In this document: in pieces, positions 1 to 7,869 of the stretch
Layout: every line of letters starts with the position of its first letter
How positions within the stretch are numbered: the stretch's first letter is position 1
Source of the DNA: SURF-24 sp964537965
Lineage (GTDB): Bacteria > Bacteroidota > Ignavibacteria > Ignavibacteriales > SURF-24
NCBI GenBank assembly: GCA_964537965.1
Contig: CAZIDB010000176.1
Location: 1 to 10,284, forward strand
Direction: 5' to 3'
Length of the DNA: 10,284 nucleotides
Translations under genes and position numbers: made by a program
Notes under the pieces: generated by a model
Database searches by the model: none
What the model was told of the DNA's origin: nothing
Seen by the model: the letters and a program-made list of their open reading frames with translations, nothing else

Positions 1-1335
1 CCGTTTATCTCTGCTGCAATGGATACTATAACAGAATCGGATATGGCTATTGCAATGGCTGTTGAAGGTGGTATTGGAATAATTCATAAAAATATGTCTA
101 TTGAAAAACAAGCTGACGAAATTGACAAAGTAAAACGTTCTGAAAGCGGAATGATTCTTCATCCAATAACTCTTTCTCCGGAAAAAACAGTTCAGGATGC
201 TTTATTACTAATGAGTAAATACCACATCTCTGGTATTCCTATTGTTGAAGAAAGCGGAAAGCTTGTGGGTATTTTAACTAACAGAGATTTAAGATTCGAA
301 CCTAATTTTAATCTTAAAGTTAAAGATGTTATGACTTCTGAAGGTCTTATAACTGCTCCGGTTGGTACAAACCTGGATAAAGCAGAAAAGATTATTCAAA
401 AGCATAGAATAGAAAAATTACCTGTTGTTGATGGTCGTGGTATTCTAAAAGGTTTAATAACCGTAAAAGATATTAATAGGAAAAAGAAATATCCCAATGC
501 TTGTAAAGACGAACATGGCAGATTGCGGGTTGGTGCTGCACTTGGAGTTACAAATGATACAATGGAAAGAGCAGAATCTGTATTGCTTGCGGGCGCAGAT
601 GTTTTAGTAGTTGACACTGCTCATGGTCATTCAGACGGTGTTTTAAAAACTATAAAAGAGTTAAGAAAAAAATTCAAATATGCCCAGCTTGTTGCCGGAA
701 ATATCATTAGTCCGGAAGCTGCATTGGATTTAATTGCTGCCGGAGTTGATGCTGTTAAAGTAGGAATCGGAGCCGGATCAATTTGTACTACAAGAGTTAT
801 TGCCGGTGTTGGTGTGCCTCAGATTTCCGCAATTATGAATGTTACTAATGTAACTAAGAAGAAAGGTATTCCTGTTATTGCTGATGGCGGAATAAAACAA
901 ACTGGTGATGTTCCAAAAGCAATTGCTGCCGGTGCAGATTCTGTTATGATTGGCGGTATGTTTGCGGGTGTAGATGAAACTCCTGGTGATACTGTATTAA
1001 TGGAAGGAAGGAGTTTCAAAGTTTACAGGGGAATGGGTTCATTAAGCGCAATGAAAGAAGGAAGCGGTGACAGGTATTTCCAGGATCCTGAAGAGGATAT
1101 TAAAAAACTTGTTCCTGAAGGTATTGAAGGCCGTGTTCCATTTAAAGGTCCGCTTAGTGATACAGTCTACCAGTTTGTAGGTGGAATACGCGCTGCTATG
1201 GGCTATTGCGGTACGAAGAATATTAAAGAACTTAAAGAGCGAGCTAAATTTATAAGAATGACAAATGCCGGATTAAGAGAAAGTCACCCGCACGATGTTA
1301 TTATAACAAAAGAAGCACCTAACTATCATATTTGA
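1..1335 (+). CDS. guaB: IMP dehydrogenase, 5'-truncated by window edge
   Basis: Oxidises IMP to XMP with NAD+, the committed step to GMP, in the cytoplasm. The reading frame is open from base 1: the first residues, PFISAAMDTITE, match the PxxSAAMDTVTE block that sits near residue 43 in E. coli GuaB, so about 42 residues lie off the left edge and the ATG at 19 is internal. Two CBS domains follow (about window residues 52-100 and 108-160), inserted in the TIM barrel as usual. The catalytic loop GIGAGSICTTR carries the nucleophile Cys at window residue 262. IADGGIKQTGD and YRGMGSLSAM form the phosphate and IMP site. The DRYFQ block holds the catalytic Arg-Tyr pair (358-359), and the flap continues to MGYCG. 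Oddities: Ala replaces the usual Pro in the GPGS part of the loop, and the flap reads VPFKG where Tyr is more usual. No terminator follows, so read-through into the glycosyltransferase is likely. The identity is secure. Confidence 0.97.
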   Translation, partial: PFISAAMDTITESDMAIAMAVEGGIGIIHKNMSIEKQADEIDKVKRSESGMILHPITLSPEKTVQDALLLMSKYHISGIPIVEESGKLVGILTNRDLRFEPNFNLKVKDVMTSEGLITAPVGTNLDKAEKIIQKHRIEKLPVVDGRGILKGLITVKDINRKKKYPNACKDEHGRLRVGAALGVTNDTMERAESVLLAGADVLVVDTAHGHSDGVLKTIKELRKKFKYAQLVAGNIISPEAALDLIAAGVDAVKVGIGAGSICTTRVIAGVGVPQISAIMNVTNVTKKKGIPVIADGGIKQTGDVPKAIAAGADSVMIGGMFAGVDETPGDTVLMEGRSFKVYRGMGSLSAMKEGSGDRYFQDPEEDIKKLVPEGIEGRVPFKGPLSDTVYQFVGGIRAAMGYCGTKNIKELKERAKFIRMTNAGLRESHPHDVIITKEAPNYHI

Positions 1336-1385
1336 TAAAATAAAAACTAAATAAATTTTCCCGGCTAAATATTTTCAGGTAATTT

Positions 1386-2666
1386 ATGTTCAAAGTCTTG
1401 GTAATTTCATATTACTTTCCACCAATGGGTTTAAGCGGTGTTCAGCGCGTTTTGAAATTCGTTAAATATATGCGCGGCAATAACTGGGAACCTACTGTTA
1501 TTACAACCGGTAGCACCGGCTATTTCGCTCACGATCCGGTCTTGTTCAAGGAAGCGGAAAAATTAAACTTAAGAGTTATCAGGACAGAAGCATTTGATCC
1601 GTTATCTATAATGGCTAAGTATAAAACGATAAGAATGCCACGCGAATTTATTAGAAAGTTTTTAAGCAGAGTTAGCAAAACTTTTTTCATTCCGGATAAT
1701 AAAATTCACTGGTCAAACAAAGCATACAAGGTTGCAAGCGATTTAATGTCAAAAGAAAAGTTCGATATTATTTTTGTTTCAATTCCTCCTTTCTCAACAT
1801 TTTCAATTGCAGCAAAGCTAAGCCAGAAATTTGACGTATCATTGTTTGTTGATTACAGGGATTTATGGACTAATAATCAATTCGCATTTAACCCAACTCC
1901 TTACCATACTTACAAACACAAGAAACTTGAGTACAAAGCTTTAAAGGTTGCCGATAAAATTATTGCAGTTAACAGAAGGATTAAAGAAAGTCTGCTTAGC
2001 ACATTTAAATTTTTAACCTTTGAAGATGTAGTAATTATACCGCACGGTTATGACCTAGAAGATATTGAAACAGCAGTGGTTGAACCAAAACTTAATTCAA
2101 AAATGCGTTTGACATATTCTGGTATGTTCTATGAATTTATTACTCCAAAATATTTTTTACAGGCTTTTAAACAACTAACCATCGAACGCCCGGACATTGC
2201 CGAGAATATTGAACTTCATTTTATTGGATACTTACGCAAAGAAAACCAGAAGCTCGTTAAAAAGCTTGGATTAATTCCGTACGTAAAAGATCATGGTTAT
2301 CTCGATCATAGCTCCACAATAACCAAACTGCTTTCAAGTGATGTTTTATGGTTTATGCTAGGTAAATCAAAAAGTGCTGATTCTGTTTCACCCGGTAAAA
2401 TGTTTGAATATTTTGGTACTAAAAAACCTATCCTTGCGTGTGTACCTGAAGGCATTGCTAAAGTTGCCTCACAGGAATACGGTGCTTCTTACGTTACTGA
2501 GCCTGATAATGTTGAAGAAATTAAGAATGCACTTATTAAAATTCATAACGATTACCGCGATAAGAAATTACCTCAGCCGAATGATGAGTATGTAAATAAG
2601 CACAGGAAAGATATTCAGACTGAACAATTGACCAAGCTTTTTCAATTTTATTTAAGAGTTATATAA
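1386..2666 (+). CDS. GT4-type glycosyltransferase (GT-B fold)
   Basis: Predicted cytoplasmic, nucleotide-sugar-dependent glycosyltransferase of 426 residues, a normal length for a GT-B enzyme. The N-terminal domain opens with a beta strand and a YFPPMGLSGVQR loop (residues 10-21), the acceptor-side signature of many GT4 proteins that begin 'YFPP..GG..R'. DYRDLWTNN (about 158-166) is also typical of this subgroup. The C-terminal domain begins near the TYSGMFY strand (about 241). Its donor site includes PGKMFEYFGTKKPIL (336-350), where Glu341 fits the conserved ribose-contacting acid. No signal peptide or membrane segment is seen. Donor and acceptor cannot be read from the sequence; a role in cell-surface polysaccharide or glycolipid synthesis is inference. 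The ATG at 1386 has a weak AGG six bases upstream. The gene lies 50 bp after guaB, and its TAA overlaps the ATG of purD by one base, so it is probably co-transcribed and translationally coupled with purine genes. Confidence 0.88.
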   Translation: MFKVLVISYYFPPMGLSGVQRVLKFVKYMRGNNWEPTVITTGSTGYFAHDPVLFKEAEKLNLRVIRTEAFDPLSIMAKYKTIRMPREFIRKFLSRVSKTFFIPDNKIHWSNKAYKVASDLMSKEKFDIIFVSIPPFSTFSIAAKLSQKFDVSLFVDYRDLWTNNQFAFNPTPYHTYKHKKLEYKALKVADKIIAVNRRIKESLLSTFKFLTFEDVVIIPHGYDLEDIETAVVEPKLNSKMRLTYSGMFYEFITPKYFLQAFKQLTIERPDIAENIELHFIGYLRKENQKLVKKLGLIPYVKDHGYLDHSSTITKLLSSDVLWFMLGKSKSADSVSPGKMFEYFGTKKPILACVPEGIAKVASQEYGASYVTEPDNVEEIKNALIKIHNDYRDKKLPQPNDEYVNKHRKDIQTEQLTKLFQFYLRVI

Positions 2667-3943
2667 TGAAAGTATTATTGGTTGGTTCCGGCGGAAGAGA
2701 ACACGCACTTGCTTACAAGATTTACCAAAGCCCGTTATTAGAAAAATTGTTTATTGCACCTGGTAATCCCGGAACAGAGTTACTCGGAACAAATCTTTTG
2801 CTGAAAACGAACGATGATATAGTTGAATTTTGTTTAGAGAATAAAATAAATCTTGTTGTTGTTGGACCGGAAGTTCCTCTTGTTGAAGGATTAGCCGATC
2901 AATTAAGAAGTAAAAGTATTCCTGTATTCGGACCCGATAAAGAAGCTGCAATGATTGAGGGAGACAAATCTTTTTCAAAATGGATAATGGAGAAATATAA
3001 AATACCAACTGCTGCTTATAAGTCTTTTTCCAAAAACGAATTTAATGATGCAATTGATTATTTAAATAAGGGCTCATTTCCCGTTGTTATTAAAGCCTCC
3101 GGCCTTGCAGCAGGCAAAGGTGTTTCCATTTGTAATAACTTGGAAGAAGCAAAACAAGTAGTAAAAGAAAACTTTGATGATTTGATTTTTGGCCAGGCAA
3201 GTGAAACAATTGTCATAGAAGAATTTATGAATGGGGAAGAAGCCTCTGTTTTTGTAATTACAGATGGTGAAAATTTTGTTTGTCTTCCTGCAGCGCAGGA
3301 CCATAAAAGAATTGGTGATAACGATACAGGAAAAAATACCGGTGGTATGGGTGCGTATGCTCCTGCTCCAATTGCAACAGAAAATATTCTTAATAAGGTT
3401 GAAGTGAAAATAATAAAGCCAACACTAAAAGGAATGGCATCCGAAGGTAAGAAATTTGTTGGCTGTTTATACTGCGGTTTAATGATTGAAAATGATGAAC
3501 CAAAAGTGGTAGAATTTAATTGTCGTTTTGGAGACCCCGAGACTCAAGTTGTTTTACCTTTGCTTGAAGGAGATTTATTAAAACTTCTATATTCTGCTGC
3601 AACTGGTAAACTTGAAGTTGATGCAGTAAAGTATAATGGAGGTGTTTCTGTTTGTGTAGTTGCTGCTTCCAAAGGTTATCCCGATAAATATGATAAAGGC
3701 TTTGAGATAAAAGGCCTGGATAGTTTTTCTTCTGATGATATTGTAATATTCCATGCCGGCACAAAAAAGGATGGAGAGAAGATTCTGACAAATGGAGGAA
3801 GAGTTCTTGGTGTAACTGCTCTTTCAAAAACAAATAATCTTTTTGATGTTAAAAAAGCTGCTTATGATGCAATAAATAAAATATCTTTTGAAAATATTTA
3901 TTATAGAAAAGACATTTCAGATAAAGCATTCAAAAAGAATTAA
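2666..3943 (+). CDS. purD: phosphoribosylamine--glycine ligase (GAR synthetase)
   Basis: Joins 5-phosphoribosylamine and glycine with ATP to make GAR, the second step of de novo IMP synthesis, in the cytoplasm. The 425 residues are the standard length for a stand-alone PurD. The N domain starts with VGSGGREHALA (6-16) and has VVGPEVPLVEGLAD (65-78). FGPDKEAAMIEGDKSFSK (88-105) leads into the ATP-grasp domain, with IKASGLAAGKGV (142-153) for ATP binding and HKRIGDNDTGKNTGGMGAY (213-231). EFNCRFGDPETQ (283-294) supplies the metal-binding Glu and Asn. The C domain follows from about residue 325. The start is set by the TAATG overlap with the preceding gene and by an AAGAG seven bases upstream. 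The gene is the last of the plus-strand unit and ends just before a strong hairpin terminator. No key residue is missing. Confidence 0.97.
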   Translation: MKVLLVGSGGREHALAYKIYQSPLLEKLFIAPGNPGTELLGTNLLLKTNDDIVEFCLENKINLVVVGPEVPLVEGLADQLRSKSIPVFGPDKEAAMIEGDKSFSKWIMEKYKIPTAAYKSFSKNEFNDAIDYLNKGSFPVVIKASGLAAGKGVSICNNLEEAKQVVKENFDDLIFGQASETIVIEEFMNGEEASVFVITDGENFVCLPAAQDHKRIGDNDTGKNTGGMGAYAPAPIATENILNKVEVKIIKPTLKGMASEGKKFVGCLYCGLMIENDEPKVVEFNCRFGDPETQVVLPLLEGDLLKLLYSAATGKLEVDAVKYNGGVSVCVVAASKGYPDKYDKGFEIKGLDSFSSDDIVIFHAGTKKDGEKILTNGGRVLGVTALSKTNNLFDVKKAAYDAINKISFENIYYRKDISDKAFKKN

Positions 3944-3966
3944 TCTTAAAAAGACTTTGTAGAAAT

Positions 3967-4004
3967 AAAAAAAAGCCCTTCTTTGTGAAGGGCTTTTCTG
4001 TTTT
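3967..4004. terminator. bidirectional intrinsic terminator
   Basis: A perfect 11-bp inverted repeat, AAAAGCCCTTC (3971-3981) and GAAGGGCTTTT (3987-3997), encloses a 5-base loop TTTGT. On the plus strand the stem ends in TTTT followed by CTGTTTT. On the minus strand the eight A's at 3967-3974 read as an unbroken T tract. It lies between the convergent ends of purD (3943) and the M13 peptidase (4022), 23 and 24 bp from the two stop codons, so it is placed to end both transcripts. Confidence 0.93.
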
Positions 4005-4021
4005 ATTTGAAAATAAAATTA

Positions 4022-6061
4022 CTACCAGATTTTTACTACTTTATCATCCGGGTTACGCAATGGGTCTCCAGGTTTAGCTCCAAATGCTTCCCAGAAAGGA
4101 GCGAAATTGCTAAGCGGACCATTTATTCTAAAGTTTGGCGGTGAATGTGGATTAGTTTTTACCAGCATCGTTAAATACTGCGGTCTTAAAACACTACGCC
4201 ATACATTAGCATACGAGAGGAAAAACCTTTGAGCCGGAGTAAAACCATCAATCTTTTTGCCTTCATTAAATTGTTTAGTATGACTGAAAGCTTCAAAGGA
4301 AATAGTAATTCCGCCAAGGTCAGCAATGTTTTCACCTTCGGTTAATTTACCATTTACGTGCAATGTATCAATAGCAACATAAGAATTGAATTGTTCAACT
4401 ACTTTTTCTGCTCGTTTATTAAAGTTCTCTTCATCTTCTTTTGTCCACCATTCCTCAAGGTTTCCCTTTGCATCAAACTGTCTGCCTTCGTCATCAAAAC
4501 CGTGCGTCATTTCGTGTCCAATTACAACACCAATTGCCCCGTAATTTACAGCATCATCAGCTTCAGGATCAAAGAACGGAGGCTGCAAAATTCCGGCAGG
4601 GAATACAATCTCGTTTGCAGAAGGATTGTAATAAGCGTTTACAGTTGAAGGAGTCATACCCCATTCAGTTTTATCTACCGGTTTACCAATCTTTGCAAGT
4701 TCTTTTTTAGAATCAAAGATTGTTGAGTTTAATACATTCTCATAATATGAGTCGCGGACTATTTTTAATCCTTCGTAGCTTTCCCATTTATCAGGGTAAC
4801 CTATTTTTACAGTTATTGCAGAGAGTTTTTTCTGGGCTTTTTCTTTAGTTACATTACTCATCCAATCAAGTCTTTTTATTCTTTCACCAAGAACAGAAAT
4901 AAGGTTGTGTACTAAATCGAGAGATTTAACTTTTGCTTCTGGCGGGAAATATTTTTTTACAAAAAGTTGTCCCAGAGACATTCCAATTCGTCTGTCTATT
5001 GTTCCAAGAATTCTTTTCCACCTTGGCTGCATAGACTGAATTCCATTGAGTGTTTTACTGTAGAAATCAAAACTTGCCTGAACAAAATTGCTGCTTAAAT
5101 TAGGAGAAGCAAACCTGATGATATTCCATTTCAAATATATTTTAATATCGTCCATCGGCATAGTTTTAACCAGCTTATTAACTTCTTTCATAAAATCCGG
5201 CTGAGAAACATTTATATCTCCGGGATTTTCAACACCAATTGAATTCAAGTATAAATTCCAGTTGAAATCAGGAGTAATTTCAGATAATTCTTTTAAACTC
5301 ATCTTGTTATAAGTTTTCTGCGGGTCTCTTTCCTCAACACGCATCATAGAAGCTTTTGCAAGCACAGTTTCAATATTCATTATAACATCAACATATTTGT
5401 CGGTAGTTTCCGGGGCAACTTCTATAAACGAAAACATCTTCTTAATAAATTCTTTGTAAGCAGCTCTGATTGTTTTTGAATTATCATCATCCTGTAAATA
5501 ATAATCGCGGTTTGGAAGACCTAGTCCGTCTTGGTAAATCTGGGCAATTACCATTTCGCTGTTTTTAGAGTCTGCAGATGATGAAAATGAAAAGAACGGA
5601 TTTGAAAAACCAAGATGAATTCTGCCTAACACTTTATAAAAGTCATCGGCATTTTTTATTTCATCAACCTTTTGTAGGTCAGCAAGAACAGGTTTGAATC
5701 CATCGTTTTCAATTTTTGCGGAGTCCATCCCTGAAAAATAAAAATCACCAACAAACTGATCGTTACTTCCTTCCGGTGCTGAAGTATTATCCTTAACTTT
5801 GTTAAGAATTTCTTTCAGCTTGTCATAATTTTCGTTAGCTAAAATTGTAAAAGAACCCCACATTGGATACTCTGGTGGAATCTGGGTGTTTTTAATCCAG
5901 TTGCCGTTAGCAAATTTATTAAAATCTACAGCCGGACTTACAGTTGTATCCATGTTGGCAATATTTATTTCTTTGCCGTTTTTTTCTTTTGAAAAAGAAG
6001 ATGACGGACTAAATAAAAGAGCCATTAAGAGAAATAGAAAAATAAACCTGATAGGTTTCAT
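4022..6061 (-). CDS. exported M13-family zinc metallopeptidase (neprilysin/PepO-like)
   Basis: Zinc endopeptidase acting on peptides outside the cytoplasm. Its 679 residues match bacterial M13 enzymes. A Sec signal peptide is clear: MKPIR, then a hydrophobic run (about 6-18), then SPSSSFSKEK, with no lipobox Cys. The mature N-terminal domain begins with the family-typical DFNKFANGNWIKN. The catalytic domain holds NAYYNP (475-480, substrate backbone binding), the zinc helix HEMTH (516-520, Glu517 catalytic) and ENIADLGG (577-584, Glu577 third zinc ligand, Asp581). It also has a C-terminal HSPPNFRING with His639 and Arg645. Spacing between these elements closely follows human neprilysin (Asn542, His583, Glu646, His711, Arg717). 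Odd point: no cysteine occurs anywhere, so the disulfides of animal M13 enzymes and the usual Cys near the C-terminal Trp are absent. It lies 96 bp after the HIT gene, without a clear terminator between them, and may be read from that unit or from its own promoter. Physiological substrate unknown. Confidence 0.95.
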   Translation of the reverse strand: MKPIRFIFLFLLMALLFSPSSSFSKEKNGKEINIANMDTTVSPAVDFNKFANGNWIKNTQIPPEYPMWGSFTILANENYDKLKEILNKVKDNTSAPEGSNDQFVGDFYFSGMDSAKIENDGFKPVLADLQKVDEIKNADDFYKVLGRIHLGFSNPFFSFSSSADSKNSEMVIAQIYQDGLGLPNRDYYLQDDDNSKTIRAAYKEFIKKMFSFIEVAPETTDKYVDVIMNIETVLAKASMMRVEERDPQKTYNKMSLKELSEITPDFNWNLYLNSIGVENPGDINVSQPDFMKEVNKLVKTMPMDDIKIYLKWNIIRFASPNLSSNFVQASFDFYSKTLNGIQSMQPRWKRILGTIDRRIGMSLGQLFVKKYFPPEAKVKSLDLVHNLISVLGERIKRLDWMSNVTKEKAQKKLSAITVKIGYPDKWESYEGLKIVRDSYYENVLNSTIFDSKKELAKIGKPVDKTEWGMTPSTVNAYYNPSANEIVFPAGILQPPFFDPEADDAVNYGAIGVVIGHEMTHGFDDEGRQFDAKGNLEEWWTKEDEENFNKRAEKVVEQFNSYVAIDTLHVNGKLTEGENIADLGGITISFEAFSHTKQFNEGKKIDGFTPAQRFFLSYANVWRSVLRPQYLTMLVKTNPHSPPNFRINGPLSNFAPFWEAFGAKPGDPLRNPDDKVVKIW

Positions 6062-6157
6062 TATACCTCCAATACATATCTTATCTTAAAAAAATTAAAC
6101 TTAATAGAAGTGTTATAATAAAAAGTTTTATATAATTATTTAGAAGATATTAACGAA
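6062..6157 (-). other. intergenic gap between HIT gene and M13 peptidase
   Basis: This 96-bp stretch is very AT-rich. I see no GC-containing hairpin that would end transcription after the HIT gene, and no convincing promoter box pair. Whether the peptidase is transcribed with the upstream genes or separately is left open; the strong ribosome binding site only shows that translation is independent. Confidence 0.5.
6066..6070 (-). promoter_or_regulatory. Shine-Dalgarno site of the M13 peptidase
   Basis: On the minus strand GGAGG stands four bases before the ATG at 6061 (GGAGGTATAATG). This is the strongest ribosome binding site in the window and fixes the peptidase start, which also begins a well-formed signal peptide. 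The spacing is slightly short. The other genes have weaker sites or rely on overlap with the preceding stop. Confidence 0.75.
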
Positions 6158-6508
6158 TCAGCCCGGAGGCCAGTTCATTTTTCTTCCACCAAGCAAATGA
6201 ATGTGCAAATGATATACTTCCTGCCCGGCATCAGGACCGCAATTAATTACTAATCTGAAACCACCTTCATCAATCTTTTCCTGCCTGGCAATCTGGTTTG
6301 CAGCTTCAAATAATTTACCTAAGAGTAAAGAATGATTTTCTTTTGAAATGTCGGTAGTCTTGGTAATCTCAGTGATTTTCGGGATAATCAGAATATGTGT
6401 CGGTGCCTGAGGATTTATATCCCTGAAAGCAAGAACATCATCGTTTTCAAAAACTATGGATGCAGGAATTTCCTTGCGGATAATCTTAGCAAAAATTGTA
6501 TCGCTCAT
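6158..6508 (-). CDS. HIT-family nucleotide-binding protein (HINT/PKCI-like)
   Basis: Small cytoplasmic purine nucleotide phosphoramidase or hydrolase of the HINT branch of the histidine triad superfamily; 116 residues, full length for the family. It opens with the typical TIFAKIIRKEIPASIVFE (4-21), then DVLAFRDINPQAPTHILIIPK (24-44), in which the DINPQAP turn contacts nucleotide. GPDAGQEVYHLHIHLLGGR (91-109) carries the catalytic triad His100, His102, His104, and the chain ends in WPPG, as HINT proteins commonly do. The ATG overlaps the TAA of the upstream response regulator by one base, with an AGGAAAGGA site just before it, so it is the last gene of a tightly coupled set. The natural substrate is not known for most bacterial members; aminoacyl-adenylates and AMP-amidates are the known substrates of HINT enzymes. 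Confidence 0.95.
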   Translation of the reverse strand: MSDTIFAKIIRKEIPASIVFENDDVLAFRDINPQAPTHILIIPKITEITKTTDISKENHSLLLGKLFEAANQIARQEKIDEGGFRLVINCGPDAGQEVYHLHIHLLGGRKMNWPPG

Positions 6509-7869
6509 TATTCCTTTCCTTTATTTTCAATGTTATATTTTTTCATTTTGGCATATAAGTGACTACGCTGAATATCAAGCAGCTCTGCAGTTCTACTTAT
6601 ATTCCAGCCATTGGCTTCAAGTTGTTTAAGTATAAATACTTTTTCTGCCTTTTCCTTAAAATCCTGGAATGAATTATTTATGTTCAGAATATCATCTACC
6701 GAAGTTTTTTGAGGGAAGATCAGGTTGGTAATGTCGCTTTCTTCAATATCTTTTTTAGGAACCATAATAATAATTCGTTCAATAATGTTTCTAAGCTCGC
6801 GTACATTGCCACGCCATTCCATACTCTGAAGCATTTTTATAACCTGGGGTTTGAAATTAACCGGCTGCATTTTATACTTCGAACAAATATCCTTCGTAAA
6901 ATAATCTACAAGCAAAGGAATGTCATCAATTCTTTCCCGCAATGGAGGAACATAAATAGGAATTACATTCAAACGATGATACAAATCTTCCCGGAAATTT
7001 CCTTTGTCAATTTCTTCTTTAAGATTTTTATTAGTGGCTGTTAAAATTCTAACGTCCACATTAATTTTTTTATTACCCCCGACTCTTTCAATCCTGCTGT
7101 CTTCAATAGCTCTTAAAACCTTTGCCTGCGCCTGAAGACTCATATCTCCGATTTCATCAAGGAAGAGAGTACCTTTGTCAGCCAGTTCAAATTTTCCTAT
7201 TCTTTGCTGAACTGCCCCTGTAAAAGATCCTTTTTCATGCCCAAACAATTCGGATTCAATCAATTCGTTTGGTATAGCAGCGCAGTTTACTTCAACAAAT
7301 TTTTCAGGATTTCTTGTACTGCGTTTATGAATTTCTCTTGCAACTAACTCTTTTCCGGTCCCGTTTTCACCGGTTATAAGCACACGCACATCAGTTTGAG
7401 AAACTCTTGAAATAATTTCCAAGACATTTTTTATAGAACTGCTGTTTCCAATTATTACATCGCTTACTGAAACAGACTTCTTTAATTCTTTATTTTCTTT
7501 TAGAAGTTTTATTTGGTTTAATGCGTTGCGAATGCTTAGTAAAAGTTTTTCCCGGTCAATTGGTTTCTCAATGAAGTCAAATGCGCCAAGCTTGGTTGCC
7601 TTTACAGCATTTTCAAGGCTGCTGAATGCGGAAATCATTATCACGTTTAATTCGAGATTCTTCTCTTTAATCTTATTCAACACTTCAAAGCCGTTCAGGT
7701 TCGGCATCTGGATATCAAGAAGTACAACATCAAAGTCGCCTGATTCTATTTTTTCTAATCCTTCAATGCTATCCGTAGAACTATCAAACTGATAATCCTC
7801 ATATTCAAGGATCATTTTAATACTTTCACAAATTTCTTTTTCGTCGTCGATTACTAAAATTTTACTCAT
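6508..7869 (-). CDS. sigma-54-dependent response regulator (NtrC/NtrX type)
   Basis: DNA-binding transcription activator driven by phosphorylation; 453 residues in the standard three-part layout. Receiver domain 1-120: acidic pair Asp8-Asp9, phospho-acceptor Asp52 in VVLLDIQMPNLNG, Ser80 and Lys102 as the switch residues. The AAA+ sigma-54 interaction domain covers about 138-370: Walker A GENGTGKE (167-174), the sigma-54 contact loop GSFTGA (214-219; Ser in place of the commoner Ala), Walker B GTLFLDEIG (233-241), and arginine-finger region FREDLYHRLNV (292-302). A Fis-type helix-turn-helix lies at about 411-447 (NISRTAELLDIQRSHLYAKM). The IQRSHLYAKM helix resembles NtrX more than NtrC, but I do not assign a gene name. 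Its ATG lies inside the stop of the upstream exported protein (4-base overlap) and its stop overlaps the HIT start. No histidine kinase is present in the window. I see no -24/-12 sigma-54 promoter in the gaps here, so its targets lie elsewhere or were missed. Confidence 0.95.
   Translation of the reverse strand: MSKILVIDDEKEICESIKMILEYEDYQFDSSTDSIEGLEKIESGDFDVVLLDIQMPNLNGFEVLNKIKEKNLELNVIMISAFSSLENAVKATKLGAFDFIEKPIDREKLLLSIRNALNQIKLLKENKELKKSVSVSDVIIGNSSSIKNVLEIISRVSQTDVRVLITGENGTGKELVAREIHKRSTRNPEKFVEVNCAAIPNELIESELFGHEKGSFTGAVQQRIGKFELADKGTLFLDEIGDMSLQAQAKVLRAIEDSRIERVGGNKKINVDVRILTATNKNLKEEIDKGNFREDLYHRLNVIPIYVPPLRERIDDIPLLVDYFTKDICSKYKMQPVNFKPQVIKMLQSMEWRGNVRELRNIIERIIIMVPKKDIEESDITNLIFPQKTSVDDILNINNSFQDFKEKAEKVFILKQLEANGWNISRTAELLDIQRSHLYAKMKKYNIENKGKE

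Noticed and set aside
19..21. ATG at 19 as the guaB start
   Set aside because: The frame is open to base 1 and the residues before it (PFISAA) belong to the conserved IMP dehydrogenase core, so the true start is upstream of the window.
1336..1385. Possible promoter or terminator between guaB and the glycosyltransferase
   Set aside because: No hairpin with G+C content and no convincing box pair; only a weak AGG before the ATG is supported.
2374..2595. 73-codon plus-strand frame within the glycosyltransferase
   Set aside because: An out-of-frame shadow covering the conserved donor-site region of the real gene.
3516..3833. 105-codon minus-strand open frame inside purD
   Set aside because: It lies wholly antisense to a full-length, well-conserved PurD, and its Gln/Leu/His-rich translation is what low-GC antisense frames give.
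6709..7044. 111-codon plus-strand open frame inside the response regulator
   Set aside because: Antisense to conserved AAA+ sequence, Asn/Phe/Ile-rich, no motif and no ribosome binding site.
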